This document shows, piece after piece, positions 26,945 to 34,589 of a DNA stretch of 64,000 bases. The number at the start of each line of letters is the position of its first letter. Position 1 is the stretch's first letter. A program made the position numbers and the translations under genes. The notes under the pieces are model-generated. The model was not told the DNA's origin. It was given only the letters and a program-made list of their open reading frames with translations, and did not search any database. The DNA comes from Cytobacillus massiliigabonensis. GTDB lineage: Bacteria; Bacillota; Bacilli; Bacillales; Cytobacillaceae. Where the stretch lies: positions 1,257,377 to 1,321,376 of the forward strand of contig NZ_LT904904.1 in the NCBI RefSeq assembly GCF_900199725.1. Reading direction: 5' to 3'.

Positions 26945-26974
26945 TTGACATGACATACTGCTTTGTGATATAGT
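26945..26974 (+). promoter_or_regulatory. Promoter of the infC-rpmI-rplT operon
   Basis: TTGACA is followed 18 bp later by TATAGT. It precedes the L20 leader. Confidence 0.75.
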
Positions 26975-27002
26975 ATCTAAGGTAATTGAATACAGTTTGA
27001 GG

Positions 27003-27128
27003 AAAAGAAGAAGCACCCGCTTCTCACCTGATTGACGCTTATGTCAGCTGTTAGCAGGTTTTACGTGAACATTTTAAGTTTAAATTTGTCCGTAAAGTGT
27101 GGGTGTTTTCATCCACACTTTTTTTATT
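27003..27128 (+). promoter_or_regulatory. L20 leader (ribosomal protein autoregulatory leader)
   Basis: The leader shows the AGAAG...CTTCT hairpin with CACCCGC, GATTGACGCTTATGTCAGC and GTTAGCAGG typical of Bacillus infC operon leaders. It ends in the terminator AAGTGTGG...CCACACTT with seven T. Ribosomal protein L20 is known to bind this kind of leader and promote termination. The rest of the gap to infC holds only a degenerate repeat. Confidence 0.85.
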
Positions 27129-27190
27129 TGCTTAAAACAATCTGCTCTACCTGAGCCGGAATGAAATGTATTACTTGCGACTTTAGTTTT

Positions 27191-27245
27191 GGTCTAGTGC
27201 AGCTGGCAGCTTCTTATAAAAGTAAAGCGCCCCGCGCTTTTCGTG
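27191..27245 (+). repeat. Degenerate remnant of the dispersed element
   Basis: GGTCTAGTGCAGCTGGCAGC and GCGCCCCGCGCTTTTCGTG resemble the two ends of the dispersed elements with the middle missing. Confidence 0.4.
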
Positions 27246-27297
27246 TCATTCTTGACCCAAACATTGTGTTCGCATTAAACCTTGGAGGTGTCTAACT

Positions 27298-27816
27298 ATT
27301 AGCAAAGATATGTTGTTAAACGAGGGCATTCGCGCCCGCGAAATTCGTCTCATTGATCAGAATGGCGAGCAATTAGGTATTAAAACAAAAAACGAAGCAC
27401 TTGAAATTGCTGCTCGTGTAAATCTGGATCTTGTTCTAGTTGCACCGAATGCAAAGCCTCCTGTAGGCCGTATCATGGACTATGGAAAGTTCAAATTCGA
27501 GCAGCAGAAGAAAGAGAAAGAAGCTCGTAAAAATCAAAAGATCATTAGTATTAAAGAAGTTCGTCTGAGTCCAACAATTGAGGAACATGATTTTAATACA
27601 AAGCTTCGCAATGCGATTAAATTCCTTGAAAAAGGCGATAAAGTAAAAGCATCCATCCGTTTCAAAGGACGTGCGATTACTCATAAGGAAATTGGCCAGC
27701 GCGTTTTAATCCGATTTGCACAAGCGTGTAATGAAGTTGGGGTTGTGGAATCACATCCAAAAATGGACGGCCGAAGCATGTTTATGGTCTTAGCACCTAA
27801 AAACAATGACAAGTAA
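27298..27816 (+). CDS. infC: Translation initiation factor IF-3, ATT start
   Basis: A 172-residue IF-3, which binds the 30S subunit, checks start-codon choice and prevents early 50S joining. The start chosen is ATT at 27298, seven bases after GGAGGTG; it gives the conserved N-terminus (M)[17 protein letters not shown]. The first ATG, at 27310, has no ribosome site at a proper distance and would cut four residues. Non-canonical infC starts are known in E. coli and Bacillus, where IF-3 represses its own rare-codon start. The N-domain covers about residues 1-75, then a Lys-rich linker ([16 protein letters not shown]), then the C-domain ([30 protein letters not shown]). The usual Cys of PPVCRIMDYG is Gly here. 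Confidence 0.95.
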   Translation: MSKDMLLNEGIRAREIRLIDQNGEQLGIKTKNEALEIAARVNLDLVLVAPNAKPPVGRIMDYGKFKFEQQKKEKEARKNQKIISIKEVRLSPTIEEHDFNTKLRNAIKFLEKGDKVKASIRFKGRAITHKEIGQRVLIRFAQACNEVGVVESHPKMDGRSMFMVLAPKNNDK

Positions 27817-27831
27817 GAGGAGGAATTCCAA

Positions 27832-28032
27832 ATGCCAAAAATGAAAACTCACCGCGGCGCTGCTAAGCGTTTCAAAAGAACAGGATCTGGTAAACTTAAG
27901 CGTTCACACGCTTACAGAAGCCATATGTTTGCTAACAAATCTCAAAAACAAAAGCGTAAGCTTCGCAAAGGAACACTTGTTTCTTCAGGCGATTACAAAC
28001 GCATCCGTAACTTACTAGTAAATCTTAAGTAA
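27832..28032 (+). CDS. rpmI: Ribosomal protein L35 (bL35)
   Basis: A 66-residue, very basic 50S ribosomal protein. The start [20 protein letters not shown] is the family signature. AGAGGAGG precedes the ATG. It lies 15 bases after infC and 25 before rplT, the conserved three-gene operon. Confidence 0.97.
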   Translation: MPKMKTHRGAAKRFKRTGSGKLKRSHAYRSHMFANKSQKQKRKLRKGTLVSSGDYKRIRNLLVNLK

Positions 28033-28057
28033 AGCTCGAAATTAGGAGGGAAATCAT

Positions 28058-28417
28058 ATGCCACGTGTAAAAGGCGGTACAGTTACTCGCAAACGTCGTA
28101 AAAAAGTTCTTAAATTAGCTAAAGGTTATTTCGGTTCCAAACATACATTATATAAAGTTGCTAACCAACAAGTAATGAAATCTTTAATGTATTCATATCG
28201 CGATCGTCGTCAGAAAAAGCGCGACTTCCGCAAATTATGGGTTACTCGTATCAACGCAGCAGCTCGTATGAACGGTCTTTCTTACAGCCGTTTAATGCAT
28301 GGTTTAAAGCTTGCTGGCATCGAAGTAAACCGCAAAATGCTTGCTGAATTAGCAATCGCTGACGAAAAAGCTTTTGCTGAATTAGCATCAGTTGCTAAGC
28401 AAAACCTTAATAAATAA
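28058..28417 (+). CDS. rplT: Ribosomal protein L20 (bL20)
   Basis: A 119-residue 50S protein needed early in large-subunit assembly and the autoregulator of this operon through the L20 leader. [40 protein letters not shown] and [20 protein letters not shown] are family motifs. AGGAGGG precedes the ATG. A terminator follows. Confidence 0.97.
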   Translation: MPRVKGGTVTRKRRKKVLKLAKGYFGSKHTLYKVANQQVMKSLMYSYRDRRQKKRDFRKLWVTRINAAARMNGLSYSRLMHGLKLAGIEVNRKMLAELAIADEKAFAELASVAKQNLNK

Positions 28418-28432
28418 TTTAGTTTGATATAG

Positions 28433-28466
28433 AAAAGCCATTCTCGAAAGAGGATGGCTTTTTGTC
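28433..28466 (+). terminator. Terminator of the infC operon
   Basis: AAAAGCCATTCTC pairs with GAGGATGGCTTTTT around GAAA with one mismatch. Confidence 0.9.
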
Positions 28467-28494
28467 TATAAAGACGTCCTAAAGGAGAGAAGAA

Positions 28495-28767
28495 ATGCTC
28501 TATATATTGATGATCTATTTTATTATTATTAATCTTGCTGGCTTTTACATAATGAAGGCAGATAAGACAAAGGCAAGAAAGAACGAGTATCGCATAAGTG
28601 AAAAAACATTATGGCTTGTTGCACTGTTCCTTGGGGCAACGGGAATGACTTTTGGAATGAAAGCATTTAGACATAAAACAAAGCATCTCCAATTTAAATT
28701 AGGATTGCCTGTTCTCGCTTTGATCGAAATCGCTCTTTGCCTGTACCTCCTTATTCTTTTGTCATAA
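28495..28767 (+). CDS. ysdA: DUF1294 membrane protein, YsdA-like
   Basis: A 90-residue protein with hydrophobic segments at about residues 1-18, 38-55 and 70-89, matching the DUF1294 family. RISEKTLWLVALFLGATGMT and the basic MKAFRHKTKHLQFKLGLP between the last two helices are family features. AAAGGAGAG precedes ATG 28495. Position after rplT matches B. subtilis ysdA. Its function is unknown. Confidence 0.85.
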   Translation: MLYILMIYFIIINLAGFYIMKADKTKARKNEYRISEKTLWLVALFLGATGMTFGMKAFRHKTKHLQFKLGLPVLALIEIALCLYLLILLS

Positions 28768-28831
28768 CCGGCTTGCCCCTTCAATAAGCTGTAAAAGACT
28801 AGTAGAATACAGCTTAAAGAGGTGAGTGAAG

Positions 28832-29401
28832 GTGGATGATCAACTAACAATGCTGTTTGTGATGGTTGAAACAGCTGGTATATTAGCTCCAATTGCCTTT
28901 ATTTTATTTCATATTCTCCGGCAGTTTTTATTTATTCCTGTTCCGCTTGTTTGCTTAACGGGTGGAATATTGTTCGGGAGCTTCTTTGGCAGTGTATTTT
29001 CAATGATCGGATTAATGCTCAGCAGTATTTTCTTTTACGTTCTTATTAACAAAATGCCGAAAACGCATAAAAAGCTAACCAAATTAAAAAAGCGCTGGTT
29101 TGGAGAATACCGGAATTTAACGGTAGGCCAAGTTGCAGTACTGCGGTTAATTCCGTTTATTCATTATCATCTATTAAATTTTTGCCTCATTGAGAGAAAT
29201 AAAAGTTTTCAAGATTACTTGAAGCATTCGTGGATTACAAACTTGCCATTGGCGGTTTTTTACACTGTATTTGGCGAGTTTATAAGCAGATTTACTCCTT
29301 CAATGATCCTGTTAATCCTGTTCTCGCTGGCCATTCTTGTATTTATCTTAAGAGAAAAAGTAACGATCATAAAGTGGCGGGAATTTTTTAAAACGGTATA
29401 A
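28832..29401 (+). CDS. TVP38/TMEM64 (DedA-like) family membrane protein
   Basis: A 189-residue membrane protein with about five hydrophobic segments. The motif FIPVPLVCLTGGILFGSFFG near residues 42-61 and RLIPFIHYHLLNF near 112 are typical of the TVP38/TMEM64 family, related to DedA proteins and now linked to lipid scrambling or flippase-like activity in other members. The start is GTG 28832, seven bases after AGAGGTG; GTG 28826 is too close. It resembles B. subtilis YtxB, which sits near dnaI there, so the gene may have moved; this is an inference. A strong hairpin separates it from the convergent ysdB. Confidence 0.78.
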   Translation: MDDQLTMLFVMVETAGILAPIAFILFHILRQFLFIPVPLVCLTGGILFGSFFGSVFSMIGLMLSSIFFYVLINKMPKTHKKLTKLKKRWFGEYRNLTVGQVAVLRLIPFIHYHLLNFCLIERNKSFQDYLKHSWITNLPLAVFYTVFGEFISRFTPSMILLILFSLAILVFILREKVTIIKWREFFKTV

Positions 29402-29417
29402 GAAATGCGGAAGCTAT

Positions 29418-29494
29418 AAACGTTCGGAAAATTCAACTGCCCCCCAATTGTTAGACAATAACATTGGGGGGCAGTTGAAAACCGAACGTTTTTT
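29418..29494. terminator. Long bidirectional terminator between convergent genes
   Basis: AAACGTTCGG and CCGAACGTTT form the outer arms and TTCAACTGCCCCCCAAT/ATTGGGGGGCAGTTGAA the inner arms; T runs are present on both strands. It is unusually long and GC-rich in the core. Confidence 0.88.
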
Positions 29495-29909
29495 AGATAA
29501 GGTCGCCAAATGGAGTAGAGGAAGAATGGCTCTTTTCCATAAATTCCTTTATAGGACTTTTCCAATCTACTCTTGCATTTGGGTATTGCTCGATAATTTT
29601 TCTTTCAATGAAATGAAAATCCTCCCGGACCATTCCTTTAAGGGCTGATGTACTGTGAGGCCAAACGAAGATGGATATGACCTCAAAAGCATTATCAGTC
29701 GTGCCTAAATACTTTTCTCCTTCAAATAATACACCTTTATAAGTAATTAGAAAGTTTTTCCTGACATTGTTTTGGTCATCCAAAAAATAATAGCGTTTCT
29801 GCTCATGGGCAAGTTCCAGCTTGCGCTTTGGATTTAGTAAATATCTTACTGTTGTATATATTAGAAAGATAATAAGAGCAAATAAAAGAAAGCGTAACAG
29901 CCACATCAT
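29493..29909 (-). CDS. ysdB: YsdB-like membrane-anchored protein
   Basis: A 138-residue protein with one N-terminal transmembrane helix (MWLLRFLLFALIIFLIYTTV) and a soluble domain with KRYYFLDDQNNVRKNFLITY and FEGEKYLGTTDNAFEV. The start is the ATG at 29907-29909 on the minus strand after GGAGGGCTT. It resembles B. subtilis YsdB (130 residues), which is connected with control of the sigma-W pathway. No catalytic motif is evident. It is convergent with the TVP38-like gene. Confidence 0.8.
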   Translation of the reverse strand: MMWLLRFLLFALIIFLIYTTVRYLLNPKRKLELAHEQKRYYFLDDQNNVRKNFLITYKGVLFEGEKYLGTTDNAFEVISIFVWPHSTSALKGMVREDFHFIERKIIEQYPNARVDWKSPIKEFMEKSHSSSTPFGDLI

Positions 29910-30048
29910 AACAAGCCCTCCAATGCATTTTCCTTTAAATACGGATAGACAATAAAAAAGTTTCATCTTTTTTTTTATTTGTTATAATTTTTATATCCTC
30001 ATAAAGTAATATGTAAACGGATAGGTTGAAAAATCAGGATGGTGACTC

Positions 30049-30540
30049 ATGAATTATCAAAAGTTATTTGCTATGCAAAAGGGGCTTGATCAGCATATTG
30101 AAAGCCAGCATCAGTTGGAGAACGAAGATTTGTTTGATCGTAAAACACTTGCTTTGTTAGTAGAGTTAGGTGAATTGGCAAATGAAACAAGATGCTTCAA
30201 GTTTTGGAGCCTCAAACAGCCTTCAGAAAGAAAAGTAATCTTGGAGGAGTATGTGGATGGAATCCATTTTATATTGTCCCTCGGGCTCGAATGTGGATTC
30301 GAGACGGAGAAAGATTACAAGGCAAATATACATAAAGCGGAATCAGTAAATGATCAATTTTTATTGATTTACGAACTGATCAGTAAATTTAGAGCTGGCA
30401 AGTCTTTGCAGGAGTATAAAATTTTATTCCAAGCCTATTTGCATTTAGGTGAACTATTAGGGTTTCATTCGGAAGAGACTGAACAGGCCTATTTGGATAA
30501 AAATGAAGTGAATTATCAGAGACAGCAGGAAGGATATTGA
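30049..30540 (+). CDS. dUTP diphosphatase, all-alpha (dimeric) type
   Basis: A 163-residue all-alpha NTP pyrophosphatase of the dimeric dUTPase group. The metal-binding motifs are LLVELGELANE (ExxE, residues 45-55) and EEYVDGIHFILSLGLE (ExxD, residues 74-89), plus a downstream Lys/Asn segment. It would hydrolyse dUTP to dUMP and keep uracil out of DNA. The start ATG 30049 follows GGTGAC weakly. It is a single-gene unit with a terminator. MazG-type activity is the main alternative, but the length and KTLALLVELGELANETRCFKF fit Bacillus dUTPases. Confidence 0.82.
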   Translation: MNYQKLFAMQKGLDQHIESQHQLENEDLFDRKTLALLVELGELANETRCFKFWSLKQPSERKVILEEYVDGIHFILSLGLECGFETEKDYKANIHKAESVNDQFLLIYELISKFRAGKSLQEYKILFQAYLHLGELLGFHSEETEQAYLDKNEVNYQRQQEGY

Positions 30541-30548
30541 GAAAGTTT

Positions 30549-30592
30549 GGCTACCACAGGTATTGTGGTAGCTTTTATTTTTTTTGTGGAAA
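30549..30592 (+). terminator. Terminator after the dUTPase gene
   Basis: GCTACCACA pairs with TGTGGTAGC and is followed by a long T-rich tract. Confidence 0.9.
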
Positions 30593-30596
30593 TATA

Positions 30597-30625
30597 TTGT
30601 AAACAGCTTAAATTTTGTGTATATT
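30597..30625 (+). promoter_or_regulatory. Promoter of the GntR-ABC operon
   Basis: TTGTAA and TATATT are 17 bp apart. The -10 overlaps the left half of the operator. Confidence 0.65.
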
Positions 30626-30649
30626 GTATATAAAGTATATATACAATAT
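30621..30649 (+). promoter_or_regulatory. Operator for the GntR repressor (12-bp perfect dyad)
   Basis: ATATTGTATATA (30621-30632) and TATATACAATAT (30638-30649) are perfect complements around AAGTA. It covers the -10 and start point, so it is a likely autorepression site for the GntR gene starting at 30669. Confidence 0.75.
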
Positions 30650-30668
30650 TGCTAGAAGAGGGTTTTGC

Positions 30669-31046
30669 ATGCAAATCATCATTTCTAATCATTCAAAAGA
30701 ACCTATTTATGAACAGATTTATGCCCAAATCAAGAAGCATATTTTGACCAATGAATTACAAGCTGGACAGTCTTTACCTTCCATGCGCCAGTTAGCTAAG
30801 GATTTAGATGTGAGTGTTATAACAACAAAACGAGCATATGAAGAGCTTGAAAAAAACGGTTTTATCTTTTCTGTGGTTGGAAAAGGTTCGTTTGTGTCTG
30901 AACAAAATAATGAGTTGATCCGGGAGCGAAAAATGAAAGTAATAGAAGAGCAGTTAATGGCTGCGGTTCAAAATAGTAAAGAAATAGGGATAGATTTAAC
31001 AGAATTAAAGGAACTGCTCACGATGTTATATAAGGAGGAAGTGTGA
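30669..31046 (+). CDS. GntR-family regulator, YtrA subgroup
   Basis: A 125-residue regulator made of a winged helix only, with a short C-terminal helix, as in the YtrA subgroup that controls ABC transporters. ATG 30669 follows AGAAGAGGG; an upstream ATG at 30615 would start inside the operator. The DNA-binding segment is IYEQIYAQIKKHILTNELQAGQSLP...SMRQLAKDLDVSVITTKRAYEELE...GFIFSVVGKGSFV. It is followed by an ABC ATPase (1-base overlap with its start) and a permease, so it most likely represses this operon through the dyad upstream. The inducer is unknown; cell-wall antibiotics induce the B. subtilis ytr operon. Confidence 0.9.
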   Translation: MQIIISNHSKEPIYEQIYAQIKKHILTNELQAGQSLPSMRQLAKDLDVSVITTKRAYEELEKNGFIFSVVGKGSFVSEQNNELIRERKMKVIEEQLMAAVQNSKEIGIDLTELKELLTMLYKEEV

Positions 31047-31927
31047 TGGAGAATGTAATTGAACTAAAGCATGTAAATAAGGCTTTTAACGGATTCCAAA
31101 TGAAAGATTTATCGATTTCAGTTAAGAAAGGCTTTGTTACAGGGTTTATTGGTGGGAATGGAGTAGGGAAGTCTACAGCCATTAAGATGATTATGAATTT
31201 ATTACAGCCGGATAGCGGAACGATTTCAATATTTGGATTGGATTATAAAAAGCACGAAAAAGAAATAAAACAACGAATTGGCTTTGTGTTTGATGATAAT
31301 GTCTTTTATGAAAATATTACATTGGCCGAAATGAAACGAATGATAAAACCAGCTTATAAACACTGGGACGATGCAGTGTTTAAACAGTATGTAGACATGT
31401 TTGAATTGCCATTAACAAAAAATATAAAAGACTTTTCAAAAGGCATGATGATGAAGACATCTTTAACAATGGCATTATCACACCATGCTGAATTGATTAT
31501 TATGGATGAGCCAACATCTGGTTTAGACCCAATATTTCGGAGAGAACTGTTAGATATTCTTCATGACCTCATGCAGAATGGGGAAAGAACCATCTTCTTT
31601 TCAACGCATATTACGACAGATTTAGACAGAATCGCAGATTACATCACATTTATCCATAACGGACAGCATATTTTTACAAAAGAGTATTATAAAATCGAAG
31701 AAGAATATGCAATTGTGAAAGGTGAAACGAATCTATTAGATCGTGATACAGAGAAAGAATTTATCGCGATTCGAAAATCCAATCATGGATTTGAGGCATT
31801 AACGACGAACAAAAAAAGAACAGAAGCTATTTTTGGGGAGGCGGTCATTATGGAGAAACCGACACTTGAAGATATCATGCTGTATACAAAGAAAGGAAGA
31901 GAAAACTATGTTAAATCTAATTTTTAA
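31046..31927 (+). CDS. ABC transporter ATP-binding protein, YtrB-like
   Basis: A 293-residue ATPase. The start is ATG 31046 after AAGGAGGAA, sharing one base with the regulator's stop. Walker A is GGNGVGKST (about residue 37), the signature is FSKGMMMK, Walker B is LIIMDEPTSGLDP, and the switch His is in FFSTHIT. The Q-loop region is RIGFVFDDNVFYENITLAEM, of the short-lid type seen in drug and lantibiotic ABC exporters. It ends inside the start of the permease gene (20-base overlap), so the three genes are one operon. Confidence 0.92.
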   Translation: MENVIELKHVNKAFNGFQMKDLSISVKKGFVTGFIGGNGVGKSTAIKMIMNLLQPDSGTISIFGLDYKKHEKEIKQRIGFVFDDNVFYENITLAEMKRMIKPAYKHWDDAVFKQYVDMFELPLTKNIKDFSKGMMMKTSLTMALSHHAELIIMDEPTSGLDPIFRRELLDILHDLMQNGERTIFFSTHITTDLDRIADYITFIHNGQHIFTKEYYKIEEEYAIVKGETNLLDRDTEKEFIAIRKSNHGFEALTTNKKRTEAIFGEAVIMEKPTLEDIMLYTKKGRENYVKSNF

Positions 31928-32516
31928 GGATATTCTATTACAGAAAAAAACCTTAATGATTCTGTTGCCAATATTATTCTTCTATTTATTTACAGGTTCT
32001 TCTCCTAGCTATGTAGCTATTATATTTTGCATTGCTATTATTATGAATGCTTTTGCAATTGATGAAAAATCCTCAATCAATCTCTTATTAAATTCTTTGC
32101 CGTATACGCGAAAGGAAATTGTCAGTTCCAAATACATTGGCGCTATCGTTTTTATTATTCTAGTTCTTTTGACTATTTTTTTTGGAAATTGGATTATTCA
32201 TAGAGAAATAATCCAGTGGAAACAAATGTTTTTAATAATTAGTATTGTTGCGATATTTGTTTCTCTGTCCTTTCCATTTTCTTACTTATTGAAGAGCCAG
32301 TATTTAATGATAGCAATGGGCGTTTCGTTTGTTATTTATATGATTATTGCTAATAAATTTATACCTGATATAAATGATAGAATAAGAGAAGCAGTTCAAA
32401 CATTCTTATCCTTTAGTACTTCTCAGCAGTATTTATTGCTGTTCTTATCGGTAGTGATTTTCTACAGTTTTTCATGGATGCTTTCGATCCGTATATATAG
32501 TAGAAAGGTATTTTAG
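31908..32516 (+). CDS. ABC-2 type permease subunit
   Basis: A 202-residue membrane protein with about six hydrophobic segments, for example LMILLPILFFYLFTG and IVFIILVLLTIFFGNWII. ATG 31908 lies within the end of the ATPase gene after AAAGGAAGAG. The conserved stretch NLLLNSLPYTRKEIVSSKYIGAI is typical of ABC-2 permeases with YtrB-like ATPases. It probably forms the channel of the transporter; substrate is not predictable. A terminator ends the operon. Confidence 0.87.
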   Translation: MLNLIFKDILLQKKTLMILLPILFFYLFTGSSPSYVAIIFCIAIIMNAFAIDEKSSINLLLNSLPYTRKEIVSSKYIGAIVFIILVLLTIFFGNWIIHREIIQWKQMFLIISIVAIFVSLSFPFSYLLKSQYLMIAMGVSFVIYMIIANKFIPDINDRIREAVQTFLSFSTSQQYLLLFLSVVIFYSFSWMLSIRIYSRKVF

Positions 32517-32548
32517 AGGAGTTTAGGAACGGCTCCTCTTTTTATTTT
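32515..32548 (+). terminator. Terminator of the GntR-ABC operon
   Basis: AGAGGAG and CTCCTCT pair around an 11-base loop, followed by TTTTATTTT. Confidence 0.85.
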
Positions 32549-32638
32549 GAAATGCTTGTTTTTTTCATGAATAGTCTTAAAATTAAAGGGAGGCTCTTAC
32601 TTCCTCGTTGTTATATTTTAAAATGGAGGGTGTTGAAG

Positions 32639-33553
32639 GTGTTAGTAAAAACTCGCTGTGAACCAGCAGAATTAAAGCTTCTTAGATATTTAAATAGAAG
32701 AAAGATTTTATCAGAGAAAGAAATGAATTACTATTTGAATATGGAAAAAGGTTTTTTGGGTGAGAAGAAGTTTGATGAATGGATACAGACGAACTTGTCA
32801 AAGGGTTGGCTAGTATTACATGATTTGTTGCTGGAATACAATCATACCGTATTTCAAATTGATACTTTGATCATATCCCCAGAGTTGATTTACCTTTTTG
32901 AAGTGAAAAATTATGAAGGTGATTTTTATATTGATGGGGAAAGATGGTATGCCATATCAAATGCTGAAATTAAGAATCCTATACACCAGTTGAGTCGAAA
33001 CGAACCTTTATTCAGGCGTTTGCTGCAAGATCTAGGATACAAAACTTTAACTGAAGCGAAGATTATTTTTATTAACCCTGCCTTTTACTTATATCAAGTT
33101 CCTCTTAAGACTCCAATTATTTTTTCCTCTCAGCTAAATCGATTCGCAAACAAATTAAATATGAAGACTTTTGAAATTAAAGACAGACAGCTAAAACTAG
33201 CTGAAAAATTAGTCGCTCTCCATTTAAAAGAATCACCATATATCAGACTGCCTGATTATAGTTATAACCAGTTGGTCAAGGGAATTCCTTGTGCAGCCTG
33301 CCATTCCTTTATGGCTGCTCTGACTTTAGAAACATTAATTTGTGAATCTTGTGGCTGTAAAGAAGCTGCCTATTTAGCTGTTATGCGCAGTGTAGAAGAA
33401 TATAAATTTCTTTTTCCAAATTGTAAAGTTACAACTAATTCTATCCAAGAATGGTGTGAAATCATTCAATCTAAGAAGACGATACAAAGGGTACTTTCAA
33501 AGAACTTCAAAAAAATAGGGTATGGGAAGTATACCTATTATGTGGAGAAGTAA
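32639..33553 (+). CDS. NERD-domain protein with C-terminal CxxC pair
   Basis: A 304-residue protein with a nuclease-related (NERD) domain. The start GTG 32639 lies nine bases after GGAGGG; no ATG is well placed. NERD motifs: an acidic residue in FLGEKKFDEWI, then FQIDTLIISPELIYLFEVKNY (Asp, then Glu-x-Lys, as in the PD-(D/E)XK-like core), and a Gln/Asn helix QLSRNEPLF. The C-terminal part has two CxxC pairs (CAACH and CESCGC, about residues 218-240), likely a zinc site. Activity has not been shown for most NERD proteins. It has no operon partner here and lies next to the 52-bp repeat array. No transmembrane segment is seen. Confidence 0.82.
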   Translation: MLVKTRCEPAELKLLRYLNRRKILSEKEMNYYLNMEKGFLGEKKFDEWIQTNLSKGWLVLHDLLLEYNHTVFQIDTLIISPELIYLFEVKNYEGDFYIDGERWYAISNAEIKNPIHQLSRNEPLFRRLLQDLGYKTLTEAKIIFINPAFYLYQVPLKTPIIFSSQLNRFANKLNMKTFEIKDRQLKLAEKLVALHLKESPYIRLPDYSYNQLVKGIPCAACHSFMAALTLETLICESCGCKEAAYLAVMRSVEEYKFLFPNCKVTTNSIQEWCEIIQSKKTIQRVLSKNFKKIGYGKYTYYVEK

Positions 33554-33620
33554 AGCAAATTTGACAGCTTGCTATAAGAACATGATCATAAAGCTCAAAC
33601 CAAGGTGCTTATGAAAAATT

Positions 33621-34306
33621 GGTAGCCATGAAGCGTTCATGTCGCCCGAAATTAGGAACCCTAGAATAAATAGGGAGCCATGAAACGTTCATGCCGCCCG
33701 AAAAAAGGATCCCAGAATAAATAGGTAGCCATGAAGCGTTCATGCCGCCCGAAAATAGAATCCCCAGAATAAATAGGGAGTCATGAAGCGATCATGCCGC
33801 CCGAAAAAAGGATCCCCAGAATAAATAGGGAGCCATGAAACGTTCATGCCGCCCGAAAAAAGGATCCCAGAATAAATAGGGAGCCATGAAGCGTTCATGC
33901 CGCCCGAAAATAGAATCCCGAGAATAAATAGGGAGTCATGAAGCGATCATGCCACCCGAAAATAGGATCCCCAGAATAAATAGGGAGCCATGAAACGTTC
34001 ATGCCGCCCGAAAAAAGGATCCCAGAATAAATAGGGAGCCATGAAACGTTCATGCCGCCCGAAAATAGGATCCCCAGAATAAATTGGTAGCCATGAAGCG
34101 ATCATGCCGCCCGAAAATAGGAACCCCAGAATAAATAGGGAGCCATGAAGCGATCATGCCGCCCGAAAATAGGATCCCCAGAATAAATAGGGAGCCATGA
34201 AGCGTTCATGCCGCCCGAAATTAGAATCCCCAGAATAAATTGGGAGTCATGAAGCGATCATGCCGCCCGAAATTAGAATCCCCAGTATAAATCGGTAGCC
34301 ATATAT
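33621..34306. repeat. Tandem array of 13 repeats with 51-52 bp period
   Basis: Unit starts (GGGAGCCATG or variant) are at 33621, 33673, 33724, 33776, 33828, 33879, 33931, 33983, 34034, 34086, 34138, 34190 and 34242, with a truncated 14th at 34294. Each unit has the small palindrome CATGAA-(a/g)cg-TTCATG or CATGA-agcga-TCATG, then CCGCCCGAAAA, and a TCCC...GGGA pair that spans the unit boundary. The units contain stop codons and the period is not a multiple of three, so the array is not coding. It fills most of the 1,036-base gap; 33554-33620 and 34307-34589 show nothing else recognisable except AT-rich DNA and the leader of the next gene. Confidence 0.93.
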
Positions 34307-34589
34307 CATTCTTAACTCCCAAAGATCCATTAAATGAACAATCCCAAGATTCATTAAACAAATTTAATAATCATTTGAGCTATTAATAAGCACATTATTT
34401 CTAATAAGAGGTTTTAATTTTTATTTTTCAGAAACTTTGAGTATAATCATTAGCCCGATTTGGTCTTTATGAAAAATTTTTTTAAAAAATATAAGGTAGG
34501 AGGTTACTTGTCCACTCCAATTTTATTTATTGACATAAGTTATAGAGAATCAAAAAAGCAATATCAATATCCAATAAGGAGTGGAATGA

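Noticed and set aside
28545-28892. Minus-strand frame of 115 codons opposite ysdA
   Set aside because: The plus strand encodes the recognised DUF1294 family protein with a good start; the minus frame has no recognisable features.
33621-34306. CRISPR array
   Set aside because: The whole 51-52 bp unit repeats, with no variable spacers and no cas genes nearby.
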